Shown piece by piece: positions 43,046 to 53,326 of a stretch of DNA of 64,000 nt. How positions within the stretch are numbered: position 1 is the stretch's first letter; the number at the start of each line of letters is the position of its first letter. The stretch lies in assembly GCA_017434885.1 (NCBI GenBank), contig JAFSGE010000026.1, positions 17,586-81,585 on the forward strand. Reading direction: 5' to 3'. A program made the translations under genes and the position numbers. The DNA comes from Lachnospiraceae bacterium. Its GTDB lineage: Bacteria; Bacillota; Clostridia; Lachnospirales; Lachnospiraceae. The notes under the pieces are model-generated. The model was given only the letters and a program-made list of their open reading frames with translations, searched no databases and was not told where the DNA came from.

Positions 43046-44389
43046 ATGAGTAAAGAAAAAGTCGTTGTCGGCGAAGAAGGTCTCTTTGATGCAAAGCAGC
43101 TTGGAGTACCGAAGATGATAGTTCTTGGATTACAGCATATGTTTGCAATGTTTGGAGCAACAGTCGTGGTTCCCGCATTAACAGGTTTGGATGTTTCCAC
43201 TACCTTGTTATTTGCAGGTTTAGGCACATTGTTGTTCCATTTTTTAGCAAAAGGAAAAGTTCCTGCTTTCTTAGGATCTTCCTTTGCCTTTCTTGCCGGA
43301 TATTGGGCGATTGCGCCTAACGGGGAATCAGAACTGCTTCCTTATGCCTGTTTCGGTGTGGCTTGTGCCGGATTGCTGTATTTGGTACTTGCGGCGCTTA
43401 TCAAAGCATTTGGAACCGGTAAGGTTATGAGGTTTTTTCCGCCTATTGTTACAGGTCCCATTATCATTGCAATCGGTCTGAACCTTTCCCAGTCAGCAAT
43501 TGATAACTGTGCGGCAAACTGGTGGATTGCAGTGCTTGCCATTGTTATAGTGGTTGTGTGTAATATCTGGGGAAAAGGCATGATTAAGATTGTACCCATT
43601 ATTATGGGTGTCATTGGTTCCTATCTGGCAGCAGCACTTACAGGAAATGTAGACTTTACACCGGTAAAAGAAGCACAGTGGATCGGTCTTCCGATTCATT
43701 GGGAAAATACAGTGTTCTCGATTTTCAGTAATCCGGATGTTTCTTTGCTCATAACATCTGTTATCACAATAATGCCGATTGCACTTGCCACTATGGTAGA
43801 GCATATCGGTGATATGTCTGCTATTTCCTCTACAGTAGGAAGAAATTACATTAAGAATCCGGGGCTTCACAGAACGTTAACCGGAGACGGACTTGCAACC
43901 GCGTTAGCGTCCCTGTTTGGTGCACCGGCAAATACTACTTACGGTGAAAATACCGGTGTGCTTTCCCTGACAAAGGTTTATGACCCGGTGGTAATCAGAA
44001 TTGCGGCAGGATTTGCCATTCTCTTTGCTTTTTCACCTAAAGTTGGTGCAGTGATTTCCTGCATGCCTACAGCAACACTTGGAGGTGTTTCACTGGTACT
44101 TTACGGTATGATTTCTGCAGTCGGTGTGCGTAATGTTGTGGAGAACAAAGTGGACTTTACCAAGAGCAGAAACGTTATCATTGCAGCATTGATTCTGGTG
44201 CTTTCCATTGGTATCAACTACAGCACAGCAGGAGCGATTGCCTTTACAATCGGTTCTGTAACCATTAGCCTGTCAGGTCTTGCAGTAGGAGCACTTACAG
44301 GTATTATCCTAAATGCAGTGCTGCCCGGTAAAGACTATGAATTTGATGAGGAAAAACCGTCTGACACAGGTGTCAATTTCGAGGTTTAG
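43046..44389 (+). CDS. uraA: Uracil permease (NAT/NCS2 family)
   Basis: 447 residues, about 14 helices. Family motifs: GLQHMFAMFGATVVVPALTGLD at the start, GSSFAFLAGY, and FGAPANTTYGENTGVLSLTKVYD, which resembles UraA-type transporters. Imports uracil with protons. ATG 43046 follows CGGAGGAG; an upstream in-frame ATG at 42953 overlaps the promoter and is rejected. No PyrR leader was recognised in the 58-base 5' region. Confidence 0.9.
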   Translation: MSKEKVVVGEEGLFDAKQLGVPKMIVLGLQHMFAMFGATVVVPALTGLDVSTTLLFAGLGTLLFHFLAKGKVPAFLGSSFAFLAGYWAIAPNGESELLPYACFGVACAGLLYLVLAALIKAFGTGKVMRFFPPIVTGPIIIAIGLNLSQSAIDNCAANWWIAVLAIVIVVVCNIWGKGMIKIVPIIMGVIGSYLAAALTGNVDFTPVKEAQWIGLPIHWENTVFSIFSNPDVSLLITSVITIMPIALATMVEHIGDMSAISSTVGRNYIKNPGLHRTLTGDGLATALASLFGAPANTTYGENTGVLSLTKVYDPVVIRIAAGFAILFAFSPKVGAVISCMPTATLGGVSLVLYGMISAVGVRNVVENKVDFTKSRNVIIAALILVLSIGINYSTAGAIAFTIGSVTISLSGLAVGALTGIILNAVLPGKDYEFDEEKPSDTGVNFEV

Positions 44390-44433
44390 AACAAAAATTA
44401 ATTTGTGATTTAATATTTGAAATGCGTTTTAAG

Positions 44434-44466
44434 AACTGCCTATGAGAATTTCATAGGCAGTTTTTT
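44434..44466. terminator. Intrinsic terminator after uraA
   Basis: The 12-bp stem AACTGCCTATGA with TCATAGGCAGTT is followed by TTTT. Confidence 0.88.
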
Positions 44467-44501
44467 GAATCCCTTTTGCGCTTTTAAAATTACGGGAAAT
44501 T

Positions 44502-44915
44502 ATGAAGGAAGAGAGGTCAGAGGAGAATCTGGAAGCATTGAAAAAGCTGATACAGGATGATATAATTGGAAGCATCAATGACAATTTAAAGTTAGGCAAT
44601 ATTACAGTTGATGATGCCAGAAGATTACGGCGTTTAACATATCGTCTGTATGAGCATATTTATGCTCATTATGAGGAAATGGAGGAATTGAATGATATGA
44701 CGGATGAATCATTAATGTTGGATATTGACATTATAGAAAAAGAGCACGAAAAGGAAATTGCAAGAGTAAAAAAAGAAGTAACTGAGAAAGTAACTGCGAA
44801 AGTAACTGAGGATGTGACTAGGCAGATATCAAATCAAAAGGACAAAGAAATTTGTCGGTTGAAAGAAGAGATTGAGCAGTTAAAGAAGTTGATAAACATG
44901 CAAAATAATGAATGA
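44502..44915 (+). CDS. Coiled-coil protein of unknown function, 137 aa
   Basis: A highly charged helical protein. Residues ~85-137 form a coiled coil with repeated VTEKVTAKVTEDVT units. The tail resembles the C-terminal coils of Rpn/PD-(D/E)XK transposase-like nucleases, but no nuclease domain is present, so it may be an unrelated gene or a remnant. The ribosome site is weak (GGGAAATT). Existence as a real gene is likely but not certain. Confidence 0.5.
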   Translation: MKEERSEENLEALKKLIQDDIIGSINDNLKLGNITVDDARRLRRLTYRLYEHIYAHYEEMEELNDMTDESLMLDIDIIEKEHEKEIARVKKEVTEKVTAKVTEDVTRQISNQKDKEICRLKEEIEQLKKLINMQNNE

Positions 44916-44937
44916 GAAATTTTGGGAGATATAGGGT

Positions 44938-45753
44938 GTGAAAACAATTCCGACGATTAACGAAGATAAAGAATACAAATTGAAAAATATCACATGTTAT
45001 GCACTGGATATGGATGGAACGATATATCTGGGCGATAGGTGGATTTCCGGCGCTAAGGCGTTTCTGGATGCAGTGGAGAGTACAGGAAAACAGTATGTTT
45101 TTTTGACAAATAACTCTTCCAAGGGTCCGGAAAACTATGTGGAAAAGCTTGGAAGGATGGGACTTATAGTTGATAAAAGCCGAATTGTGACATCGGGACA
45201 GGCAACCATTGACTATCTTAAGAGAAACTATCCGGAAAAGAAAGTGTTTCTTTTGGGGAATGAGTTACTTACCAAGGAATTTATTGAAGAAGGAATAGAA
45301 CTGACAGATAAGCATCCTGATGTGGTAGTGACAGGATTTGATACATCACTTACCTACGAAAAAATGTGTAAAGTTTGCGACTTTGTGCGTGAAGGTTTGC
45401 CATATATTGCGACACACCCGGATTATAACTGTCCGACAGAAAATGGATTTATTCCGGATGCAGGAGCCATTCATGCCTTTATCCATGCATCTGCTTTCCG
45501 CTACCCTGATCATGTGGTGGGAAAACCAAGCGGTCATATTATGGATTATCTTGTAAGGAGAATGGGAGTTGCAAAAGAAGAAACTGCCATGGTCGGAGAC
45601 AGACTTTATACAGATGTAGCTGCGGGGGTAAACAATGGTTATACCGGTATTTTGGTACTCAGCGGTGAGGCTACAATGGAGGATGTGCATAGCTCGGATG
45701 TTGTGCCGGATTTGATTTTTGATTCTGTAAAGGAAATGATACAATATCTTTAA
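44938..45753 (+). CDS. HAD-IIA family phosphatase
   Basis: 271 residues. HAD motif I DMDGTIYLG, motif II FLTNNSS, motif III Lys in HVVGKPSG, motif IV MVGDRLYTDVAAG, with the large cap of the NagD/AraL subgroup. Dephosphorylates sugar phosphates or nucleotides; specific substrate unknown. GTG start after GGGAGATATAGG. Confidence 0.88.
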   Translation: MKTIPTINEDKEYKLKNITCYALDMDGTIYLGDRWISGAKAFLDAVESTGKQYVFLTNNSSKGPENYVEKLGRMGLIVDKSRIVTSGQATIDYLKRNYPEKKVFLLGNELLTKEFIEEGIELTDKHPDVVVTGFDTSLTYEKMCKVCDFVREGLPYIATHPDYNCPTENGFIPDAGAIHAFIHASAFRYPDHVVGKPSGHIMDYLVRRMGVAKEETAMVGDRLYTDVAAGVNNGYTGILVLSGEATMEDVHSSDVVPDLIFDSVKEMIQYL

Positions 45754-45779
45754 AGTTTTAATAAAAAAGGAAAACAACT

Positions 45780-48700
45780 ATGTCTTTGCAATTTTATTTC
45801 GGGCCGTCCGGTTCCGGTAAAAGCAGACAACTACATATGGACATGCTCGCGATGGCAGAACAGAATCCGCAGAAAAATATCTTATTTCTGGTACCGGACC
45901 AGTTTACCATGCAAACACAGTTTGACTTGGTAAATGCAAGTAAGGTAAAAGGAATCCGTAACATTGATGTACTAAGCTTCGGAAGACTTTCCCATCGTAT
46001 TTTTGAGGAAACAGGATATGGAATGAAGCCGGTACTGGACGATACGGGAAAAAGTCTGGTACTTCGCAAAGTGACCGCTCAAATCAATGATAGCCTTCCG
46101 ATGATTGGGCCAAATCTAAATAAAATCGGATATATTCACGAAGTGAAATCTGCAATTTCCGAATTTATGCAATACGGTGTGAATCCCTCTCAGGTGAATG
46201 AGCTTGCAGAGTATGCCCAAAGTCATGGTGCATTGCACCACAAATTAAAAGATTTGCAGATGATTTACAAAGAATTTCTTTCTTACATTGAGGATAAGTT
46301 TATCACTACGGAGGAAACCCTTGAGTTATTGACACGTGCGGTGGAAAAATCCGAAATTGTGAAAGACAGTATTGTTGTTTTTGATGGTTTTACCGGTTTT
46401 ACACCGATACAGAACCGTTTGATACAAAGGTTAATGCAAATAGCAGAGACAGTTATTGTATCTGTTATTATTGATACGAAGGAGTATCCTTTTGTCATTG
46501 CAGGAGAACAGGAACTGTTTTACCTTAGCAAAAAGACAGTGTCAGATTTATGTAAACTTGCAAATGAGGCAGGTGTAGCACGAAAAAGAGATGTTTACTT
46601 GGAGGAAAGACCTGTTGCCCGTTTTAAAAACAATACCCAGATGGCACATTTGGAACAGCGGATATTCCGATATCCGCTAAAACCATGCGGTGAACAGGAA
46701 ATGTCGGATACAATATCGATTACAGAAGCCGTCAATCCGTCAATGGAGGTAAAATCAGTCTGCAGAAGCATAAAAGAATTGGTGCTGTCAGGAGAATACT
46801 GTTATCGTGATATAGCAATTGTGGCAGGCGATTTGGAGACTTATAGTGAATACCTGAAGCGGGAAGCAGAGTTATATGGGATTCCGATGTTTATTGACCA
46901 GACAAGAGGACTTTTGCTTAATCCGTTTATCGAGTTTATCAGAAGCTGTTTGAAAATAAAACTGACTAATTTTTCTTATGAATCAGTATTCCACTATCTT
47001 AGGAGCGGACTTGCTGATTTTGATGAGGAAGAAATTGACAGACTGGAAAATTACGTTATTGCCTTGGGAATGAAAGGAAAAAAGAAGTGGAGCGAGGCTT
47101 TTGTAAGAAAACCTTGGTCTGTGGATGAAACAAAACAACTGTTACTTCTTGATGGACTGAATCGGTCAAGAGAAAAGCTGATGGAACAACTGTCACCATT
47201 ATTGGAAAAGCAGAAGACGGCAGGAGATTATATCAGAGCCTTATACGAATTTATAGTAAATGCTAAAGTGCAGGAAAAGCTTGCGGTGTTTGAAAATCGC
47301 TTTACAGAGGATGGGGACAGGGAGAAAGCGAGAGAATATGCGCAAATCTATCGTCTTGTCATGGAACTTTTCGAACAGATAGAAGCACTCCTCGGACAAG
47401 AGGAGGTATCTTTGCAGGAGTTTGCGGATATATTAGATGCAGGTTTTGCTGAAATTGAAATTGGTATTATCCCCGGAAGTATCGACCGTGTGGTAGCCGG
47501 AGATATGGAGAGAACCAGACTGAAACAGGTCAAAATTTTGTATGTGCTTGGTGTCAATGACGGTAATATTCCAAAAGGAAGTTCCAAAGGAGGAATTATA
47601 TCCGACATAGACAGGGAATTTTTGAAGGATTCCGGATTTGAGCTTGCCCCCACGCCGAGGCAACAGATGTATATTCAGCGGTTATATTTATATATGAATC
47701 TGACAAAGCCTTCCCACAGGTTGTATTTATCATATGCCAGAGTAAACAGGGAAGGGAAATCGTTGCGTCCGTCTTATCTGATTGATATGATGAAAAAACT
47801 GTTCCCTCAGATACAAATAAACCGTACGGCAGAATCGTTTGGTGATATTGAAGACATTGTAGGAATCAAAGACGGACTGACCATACTGGCAGACGGATTG
47901 CGTATTTACGGAGAAAGTAACGGAAAACGACAAAATCCCAAGGAACTTTCTGCCCTTCTTAAGCTTTATCAGAATGAGGAGGCCTATGCACCACTAGTGT
48001 CAAAAATGACGGATGCGGCCTTCATAAGTTATCAGCATTCACCGTTAAGCAAAGTAGTGGCGCAGAGCATTTACGGAACAATGTTAGAGAACAGTGTGAG
48101 CCGTCTGGAACGGTTTGCAGCCTGTGCTTATGCGCATTTTCTGCAATACGGATTAAAACTGAAAGAACGGGAAGAGTTCGGTTTTGAACAGGTAGATTTG
48201 GGAAATCTTTATCATAATGTATTAGAACTTTTTGCAGGAAAACTTGCAGATTGTAACTATACATGGTTTGATTTTCCCAAGGAAGAGGGAGAGCGGCTTC
48301 TGCGTGAGGCATTAGAGAACTGTGCGGCGGAATATGGTGAGACAATTCTCTATAGTAACGCGCGTTATTCTTATATGGTGGAGAGACTGTACCGCATATT
48401 GTGCAGGACAGTACAAACCTTACAAAATCAGTTAAAGAGCGGCTCTTTTGTGCCGGAGCATTTTGAAATGTCATTTTCCAAGGTGGAAAATTTAGAGTCC
48501 GTTAATATTGCACTTACCGGACAGGAAAAAATGAAGCTGCGGGGAAGAATTGACAGAATTGATACTTATGAAGATAACGAGCATGTATACGTCAAAGTGA
48601 TTGATTACAAGTCAGGAAATAAAAAATTTGACCTGGCGGCACTTTACTATGGCTTGCAGCTACAGCTTGTTGTATACATGAATGTTGCAACAGAACTGGA

Positions 48701-49217
48701 AAAGAAAAAACATCCTGATAAGGAAGTAGTGCCTGCAGCACTTCTTTATTACCATGTGAATGACCCCATGGTAAAAGAGGAGAAGGAATTGACGGCAGAA
48801 GAAATCAATGAGCGGTTGCAAAAGGAACTTCGTATGACCGGAGTAGTCAGTGACAGCAATGAGGTGATTGGGCTTCTGGATAAAAATTTTTCGGACAAGT
48901 CTCTCATTTTGCCGGTGGAACGCAAGAAAGACGGAAGTTTTACCGCCGGCTCAAGTGTCATTTCCAAAGAAGATTACGGAGTAATTTCGGCTTTTGTAAA
49001 TCAAAAAATCAGGAAGGCGGGAGAAGCAATCCTGAAGGGAGACATAGAAATGAATCCCTATGAGCAGGGAACACGTCAGGCATGCACTTACTGTGATTAC
49101 AAATCAGTTTGTGGATTTGATGAGAAAATACCGGGGTATGAGCATCGGATACTTCCGGCAATGTCTCAGGATGAGCTGATGGAAAAGATGAAAGAAGCTT
49201 TGAAGCAAGAATCTTAA
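45780..49217 (+). CDS. addB: AddB subunit of the AddAB helicase-nuclease
   Basis: 1145 residues, near the ~1160 usual length. N-terminal Walker A GPSGSGKSRQ (about 8-15). The C-terminal nuclease domain has VIDYKSG, and iron-sulphur cysteines appear as CAYAHF and CTYCDYKSVC. With AddA it resects double-strand breaks for recombination. Ribosome site AAAAAGGA. addA begins 70 bases downstream. Confidence 0.94.
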   Translation: MSLQFYFGPSGSGKSRQLHMDMLAMAEQNPQKNILFLVPDQFTMQTQFDLVNASKVKGIRNIDVLSFGRLSHRIFEETGYGMKPVLDDTGKSLVLRKVTAQINDSLPMIGPNLNKIGYIHEVKSAISEFMQYGVNPSQVNELAEYAQSHGALHHKLKDLQMIYKEFLSYIEDKFITTEETLELLTRAVEKSEIVKDSIVVFDGFTGFTPIQNRLIQRLMQIAETVIVSVIIDTKEYPFVIAGEQELFYLSKKTVSDLCKLANEAGVARKRDVYLEERPVARFKNNTQMAHLEQRIFRYPLKPCGEQEMSDTISITEAVNPSMEVKSVCRSIKELVLSGEYCYRDIAIVAGDLETYSEYLKREAELYGIPMFIDQTRGLLLNPFIEFIRSCLKIKLTNFSYESVFHYLRSGLADFDEEEIDRLENYVIALGMKGKKKWSEAFVRKPWSVDETKQLLLLDGLNRSREKLMEQLSPLLEKQKTAGDYIRALYEFIVNAKVQEKLAVFENRFTEDGDREKAREYAQIYRLVMELFEQIEALLGQEEVSLQEFADILDAGFAEIEIGIIPGSIDRVVAGDMERTRLKQVKILYVLGVNDGNIPKGSSKGGIISDIDREFLKDSGFELAPTPRQQMYIQRLYLYMNLTKPSHRLYLSYARVNREGKSLRPSYLIDMMKKLFPQIQINRTAESFGDIEDIVGIKDGLTILADGLRIYGESNGKRQNPKELSALLKLYQNEEAYAPLVSKMTDAAFISYQHSPLSKVVAQSIYGTMLENSVSRLERFAACAYAHFLQYGLKLKEREEFGFEQVDLGNLYHNVLELFAGKLADCNYTWFDFPKEEGERLLREALENCAAEYGETILYSNARYSYMVERLYRILCRTVQTLQNQLKSGSFVPEHFEMSFSKVENLESVNIALTGQEKMKLRGRIDRIDTYEDNEHVYVKVIDYKSGNKKFDLAALYYGLQLQLVVYMNVATELEKKKHPDKEVVPAALLYYHVNDPMVKEEKELTAEEINERLQKELRMTGVVSDSNEVIGLLDKNFSDKSLILPVERKKDGSFTAGSSVISKEDYGVISAFVNQKIRKAGEAILKGDIEMNPYEQGTRQACTYCDYKSVCGFDEKIPGYEHRILPAMSQDELMEKMKEALKQES

Positions 49218-49287
49218 AAAGATTGAGAAGAAGTAAAAACATTGCAAGTGAAAAAGAAATCTTGCAGTGCTGAAGAAAGGAACAGCC

Positions 49288-52200
49288 ATGGCGGTTACAT
49301 TTACACCGGAGCAGCAGATGGTAATTGATTTGCATGAACGGAATATACTGGTATCGGCAGCAGCCGGAAGCGGAAAGACAGCGGTGCTGGTAGAACGTAT
49401 CATACAAATGATTTCCAATGAAGAGAAAAAAGTGGATATTGACAGGTTGCTGGTGGTAACTTTTACCAATGCGGCTGCTGCTGAAATGAGGGAGCGTATC
49501 AGTCAGGCTATAGACAGACAGCTGGAAAGCCGGCCAGAGAATGAGCATCTTCAAAGACAGGCTGCTTTACTTCATAATGCACAAATTACCACCATTGACA
49601 GTTTTTGCCTTTTTGTAATCCGCAATAATTTTAATGATATCGGACTTGACCCCGGTTTCCGTGTGGCGGATGAAGGGGAATTGAAGCTCATAAAACAGGA
49701 CGTATTGACAGAGTTTTTAGAAGAAAAATATGAATCGGCGGACGGAGATTTCCTGGAGTGTGCAGAGTATTTTGCCGGAGGAAGCAATGATAAACTGTTG
49801 GAAGAATATATTTTGAAATTGTATGAGTTTTCTATGAGTTATCCATGGCCGGAACAGTGGATTTCCGAGAGGATGCATGATTATGAAATAGCAAGCGTTA
49901 TGGAAATGTCGGAAAGCGCATGGTGTCGCTATATTTGCGATTATATCCGTCTTTCTTTGAAAGAGTGCGCAGACAATTTAGCAAACGCAGGGAAACTGGC
50001 AGATATGCCTGCGGGACCGTATTTTTATGGAGAATTGCTTGAACAGGAAGAAGAGATGGTGCGAAAAGTAAGTGAAATGACTTCTTTTCAATCTCTCTAT
50101 GAAGCCTTTGAGGGAATTGCATTCGGAAGATTGCCGGGCAAAAAAGATGACAGTGTTGATGAAGAAATAAAAAAACGTGCACAGACCCTGAGAAATCAAG
50201 TGAAAAAACAAATAGAGGAACTGAGAAGTGATTTCTTTTTGCTTTCACCGGAACAAATTGTGAGTCGTATGCAGCAGGCAAAGCAGCCGGTAAAGAGCTT
50301 GCTTGCACTTGTGCAGGACTACAAAAACCGGTTGGATGCGCGTAAAAGAAAAGATAATATCATTGATTTCCCCGATATGGAGCACTTTGCATTGAATATT
50401 TTGCTCAGAAGAAAGGATGACGGAAGTCTTGAGGCAACTTTGGCGGCCAAGGAATACCGAAATTTCTTTTATGAAATTCTGATCGACGAATATCAGGACA
50501 GCAACCTGGTACAGGAACTTTTATTGCAAAGTATATCCGGCGAAGAGGAAGGGCGGTATAACCGCTTTATGGTGGGGGATGTCAAACAGAGTATTTACAA
50601 ATTCAGGTTGGCAAGACCGGAGCTTTTTATTGAAAAGTACATGTGTTATGAAAAGGTTGACTCTCTTAGACAACGCATAGACCTGCACAAAAACTTCCGA
50701 AGCAGGCCGGAAGTGTTAGATAGCGTTAATGATTTGTTTTATCAAATTATGGGGCGTGATCTGGGCGGTGTGGAATATGACGAAGATGCGGCGCTTTATC
50801 AGGGAGCGGAATTTCCGCCTTATGGACAAAACCAAACAGAGACGCTTATTATCGGTAAAATGCAGGATAGCAGCTTATCTTCAAGGGAGCAGGAGGCACT
50901 TGCCATTGCATCGAAAATCAAAGCACTGATTGCAGATTTTCAAGTGACTGATAAAGCTACAGGTTTGCTTCGTCCGGCGCAGTACAAAGATATTGTCATT
51001 TTACTTCGCACCACATCAGGGTGGGCAGATGAGTTTAGACAGATATTTGAAAAAGAAGGGGTGCCTGCCTATGTGGCTTCACGGACAGGTTATTTTCAGG
51101 CACCTGAAATCAGGGAATTGTTACAGCTTCTGCATGTGCTTGACAATCCTTTTCAGGATATTCCGATGTATGGAGTGATGAAATCCTTTTTCGGTGGTTT
51201 TTCGGAGGAAGAGATTGCGCAGATACGAAGCATGGGAGAGGTCGGAAGCAGTCTCTATGAAAATGTGAAGAGTTTTTGTAAGAACAGAGAAGAGCAGAAC
51301 AGCGAAACGCAGACCGGCGAAGTGCAAAATGGCGAAGTGCAGACCGGCGAAGTGCAAAATGGCGAAGTGAAGACCGGCAAGGCGCAGACTGCAGATATAC
51401 AGCCGGAAAAATGTGTCGAAACCGTGCAAAAGGCGGAAGTATTTCTTGCGTTTATTAAGGAACTGCGTTATCAGGCATCCTATACACCGATTCATACATT
51501 GATACAGAATATACTGAGCAGGACAGGATATCTTGAGTATTGCAGTGCAAAGCCGGGAGGAGAACAACGCCGTGCCAATGTGGAAATGCTGTTGACCAAA
51601 GCGGCTTCATTTGAAAAAACCAGCTACTACGGACTGTTTCATTTCCTGCGGTACATCAAACAGCTTGAAAAATATCAGGTTGACTACGGGGAAGCGGATA
51701 TTTTGGATGAGAATGCCAATGTTGTCCGGATTATGAGTATTCATAAAAGTAAGGGACTGGAATTCCCCATTTGCTTTGTAGCGGGCCTTGCCAAAAAATT
51801 TAACAAGCAGGATACGATAGGGCGCCTGATTGCAGATGTGGATATGGGAATTGGCGTAGACTATATAGACAGTACGTTAAGAGTGCAAAGTAAAACCTTA
51901 CGAAAAAATGCGGTGGCAATGAAAATGAAACTGGATAATCTGGGCGAAGAAATGAGGGTTTTATATGTTGCCATGACCCGTGCCAGAGAGAAGCTTTTTA
52001 TGACGGCATTGGTAAATGATATTGATAAGTGGAGAGAAAACTGGGAACAGGAAGTTGCTTTTTCGGACAGAAGTGCAAATAAAATTCCTTTTTCCGTGCT
52101 GGCATCTGCCGGTAGTTTTCTTGATTTTGTTGCGCCATGCATGAAAGAAGTGCAATGGATTTACCCGGAGGATTTGTTAGGACAGGAAATAAAGGAAAGC

Positions 52201-53028
52201 GTTATAAAAGCAGAACAGAAACGGAAATTGTTGTTGACCGAAGCAGACAAAAATGTTGCGACGGAACTGTCAAAAAAAGTAAAGCGTAGCTATCCGCATG
52301 CGTATTTATCGGAACTTTTTGTTAAGACAACTGTGTCAGAGTTAAAAAAAGCGGCATATATCAAAGAGGAACCGGATGCCTTCTCGGAAAATCTTTTTGA
52401 AGAACCCGAGATTATTCCTTATATCCCTTCTTTTATAAAAGAAAAGGAAGGAATGTCCGGTACAGACAGAGGAAGTGCTTATCATAAGGTAATGGAACTG
52501 CTTGATTTTGCCGTATTTCATACATTACTTGAAAATGCAGGAGATCAGAAGGCTAGCGATAGTGAGTATGATAAGCCGGTGTATCGGGAATTGTTCTGCC
52601 AGCTTGAGAAAATGGTAGAAAATGAGATACTAAGCAAAGAGTGGAGAGAGGCTGTTTCAGTAAAGAAGATTGCAACGTTTTTGGAATCTTCCCTTGCCAG
52701 GCGAATGGCGGAAGCCGCAGTAGGTCAAAAACTCTACAAAGAGCAGCCATTTGTGTTAGGTCTGAATGCAAATCGAGTCAAGGAGAGCTTCCCGGAAGAT
52801 GAAATGGTACTGATGCAGGGAATTATTGACGTGTATTTTGAAGAAGAAGGACAAATCGTAGTGGCTGATTACAAGACAGACAGAGTAAGTTCGCCGGAAG
52901 AACTTGTAAACCGCTACTATCTTCAGCTTGATTATTATGCGGAGGCTTTGGAGCGGCTTACAGGGAAAACCGTAAAAGAAAAAATAATTTATTCTTTTGC
53001 ATTAAATGAAGAAATCAGATTGCCATAG
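49288..53028 (+). CDS. addA: AddA subunit of the AddAB helicase-nuclease
   Basis: 1246 residues. UvrD-like helicase with Walker A AAAGSGKTAVL (near residue 25), EIDEYQDS-type motif II (LIDEYQDSN), helicase motif VMSIHKSKGLEFP, and VAMTRAREKLF. The C-terminal RecB-like nuclease motif is VADYKTDRV. ATG 49288 follows AGAAAGGA; an in-frame GTG 21 bases upstream is rejected. Residues 670-699 are a tandem repeat of five-residue units not expected in AddA. Confidence 0.94.
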   Translation: MAVTFTPEQQMVIDLHERNILVSAAAGSGKTAVLVERIIQMISNEEKKVDIDRLLVVTFTNAAAAEMRERISQAIDRQLESRPENEHLQRQAALLHNAQITTIDSFCLFVIRNNFNDIGLDPGFRVADEGELKLIKQDVLTEFLEEKYESADGDFLECAEYFAGGSNDKLLEEYILKLYEFSMSYPWPEQWISERMHDYEIASVMEMSESAWCRYICDYIRLSLKECADNLANAGKLADMPAGPYFYGELLEQEEEMVRKVSEMTSFQSLYEAFEGIAFGRLPGKKDDSVDEEIKKRAQTLRNQVKKQIEELRSDFFLLSPEQIVSRMQQAKQPVKSLLALVQDYKNRLDARKRKDNIIDFPDMEHFALNILLRRKDDGSLEATLAAKEYRNFFYEILIDEYQDSNLVQELLLQSISGEEEGRYNRFMVGDVKQSIYKFRLARPELFIEKYMCYEKVDSLRQRIDLHKNFRSRPEVLDSVNDLFYQIMGRDLGGVEYDEDAALYQGAEFPPYGQNQTETLIIGKMQDSSLSSREQEALAIASKIKALIADFQVTDKATGLLRPAQYKDIVILLRTTSGWADEFRQIFEKEGVPAYVASRTGYFQAPEIRELLQLLHVLDNPFQDIPMYGVMKSFFGGFSEEEIAQIRSMGEVGSSLYENVKSFCKNREEQNSETQTGEVQNGEVQTGEVQNGEVKTGKAQTADIQPEKCVETVQKAEVFLAFIKELRYQASYTPIHTLIQNILSRTGYLEYCSAKPGGEQRRANVEMLLTKAASFEKTSYYGLFHFLRYIKQLEKYQVDYGEADILDENANVVRIMSIHKSKGLEFPICFVAGLAKKFNKQDTIGRLIADVDMGIGVDYIDSTLRVQSKTLRKNAVAMKMKLDNLGEEMRVLYVAMTRAREKLFMTALVNDIDKWRENWEQEVAFSDRSANKIPFSVLASAGSFLDFVAPCMKEVQWIYPEDLLGQEIKESVIKAEQKRKLLLTEADKNVATELSKKVKRSYPHAYLSELFVKTTVSELKKAAYIKEEPDAFSENLFEEPEIIPYIPSFIKEKEGMSGTDRGSAYHKVMELLDFAVFHTLLENAGDQKASDSEYDKPVYRELFCQLEKMVENEILSKEWREAVSVKKIATFLESSLARRMAEAAVGQKLYKEQPFVLGLNANRVKESFPEDEMVLMQGIIDVYFEEEGQIVVADYKTDRVSSPEELVNRYYLQLDYYAEALERLTGKTVKEKIIYSFALNEEIRLP
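51295..51384 (+). repeat. 15-bp tandem repeat inside addA
   Basis: Six 15-bp units, the middle four alternating CAGACCGGCGAAGTG and CAAAATGGCGAAGTG exactly. The outer units are degenerate. They encode TGEVQ/NGEVQ-type pentapeptides at residues 670-699. Multiples of three keep the frame, so copy number could vary between strains. They lie in a linker, probably between helicase subdomains. Confidence 0.85.
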
Positions 53029-53138
53029 TAGTTGAAGGAAATGATAACTTAATCGGCAACAGTGTCAGCATTGTATAAAAATATGCTTGACAATTACTGT
53101 GCGTGCGGTTATTCTTGTTTATAATTTAATAAAATACA

Positions 53139-53224
53139 TCGCTAGGGGTGCTTATGCTGAGATTGAACCGATTGGTTCTGACCCTCATTACCTGACCCGG
53201 ATAATACCGGCGTAGGGAAGCAGA
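53139..53224 (+). promoter_or_regulatory. TPP riboswitch (THI element)
   Basis: Thiamine pyrophosphate aptamer with all hallmark blocks: GGGGTGC, GCTGAGA, ACCCTCATTACCTGA, and CCGGATAATACCGGCGTAGGGAAGC. It controls the thiamine transporter gene at 53327 through the hairpin at 53295-53326. Confidence 0.95.
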
Positions 53225-53294
53225 ATTTTACAGATTATGTAATTGGAATCAAAGAGAGGTTTGTTTCCGGTATTTGTCTGTGAAATTTGAATAG

Positions 53295-53326
53295 CCCCTC
53301 CTGTGATAGTACAAGGAGGTTTTTTT
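53295..53326 (+). terminator. Expression hairpin hiding the thiT ribosome site
   Basis: CCTCCT pairs with AGGAGG around GTGATAGTACA, followed by seven T residues and then ATG. The 3' arm is the thiT ribosome site. The same structure can therefore block translation and act as an intrinsic terminator when TPP is bound. Confidence 0.8.

Noticed and set aside
51295-51384. Possible CRISPR-like array
   Set aside because: The 15-bp units are contiguous, in frame and inside addA; there are no spacers.
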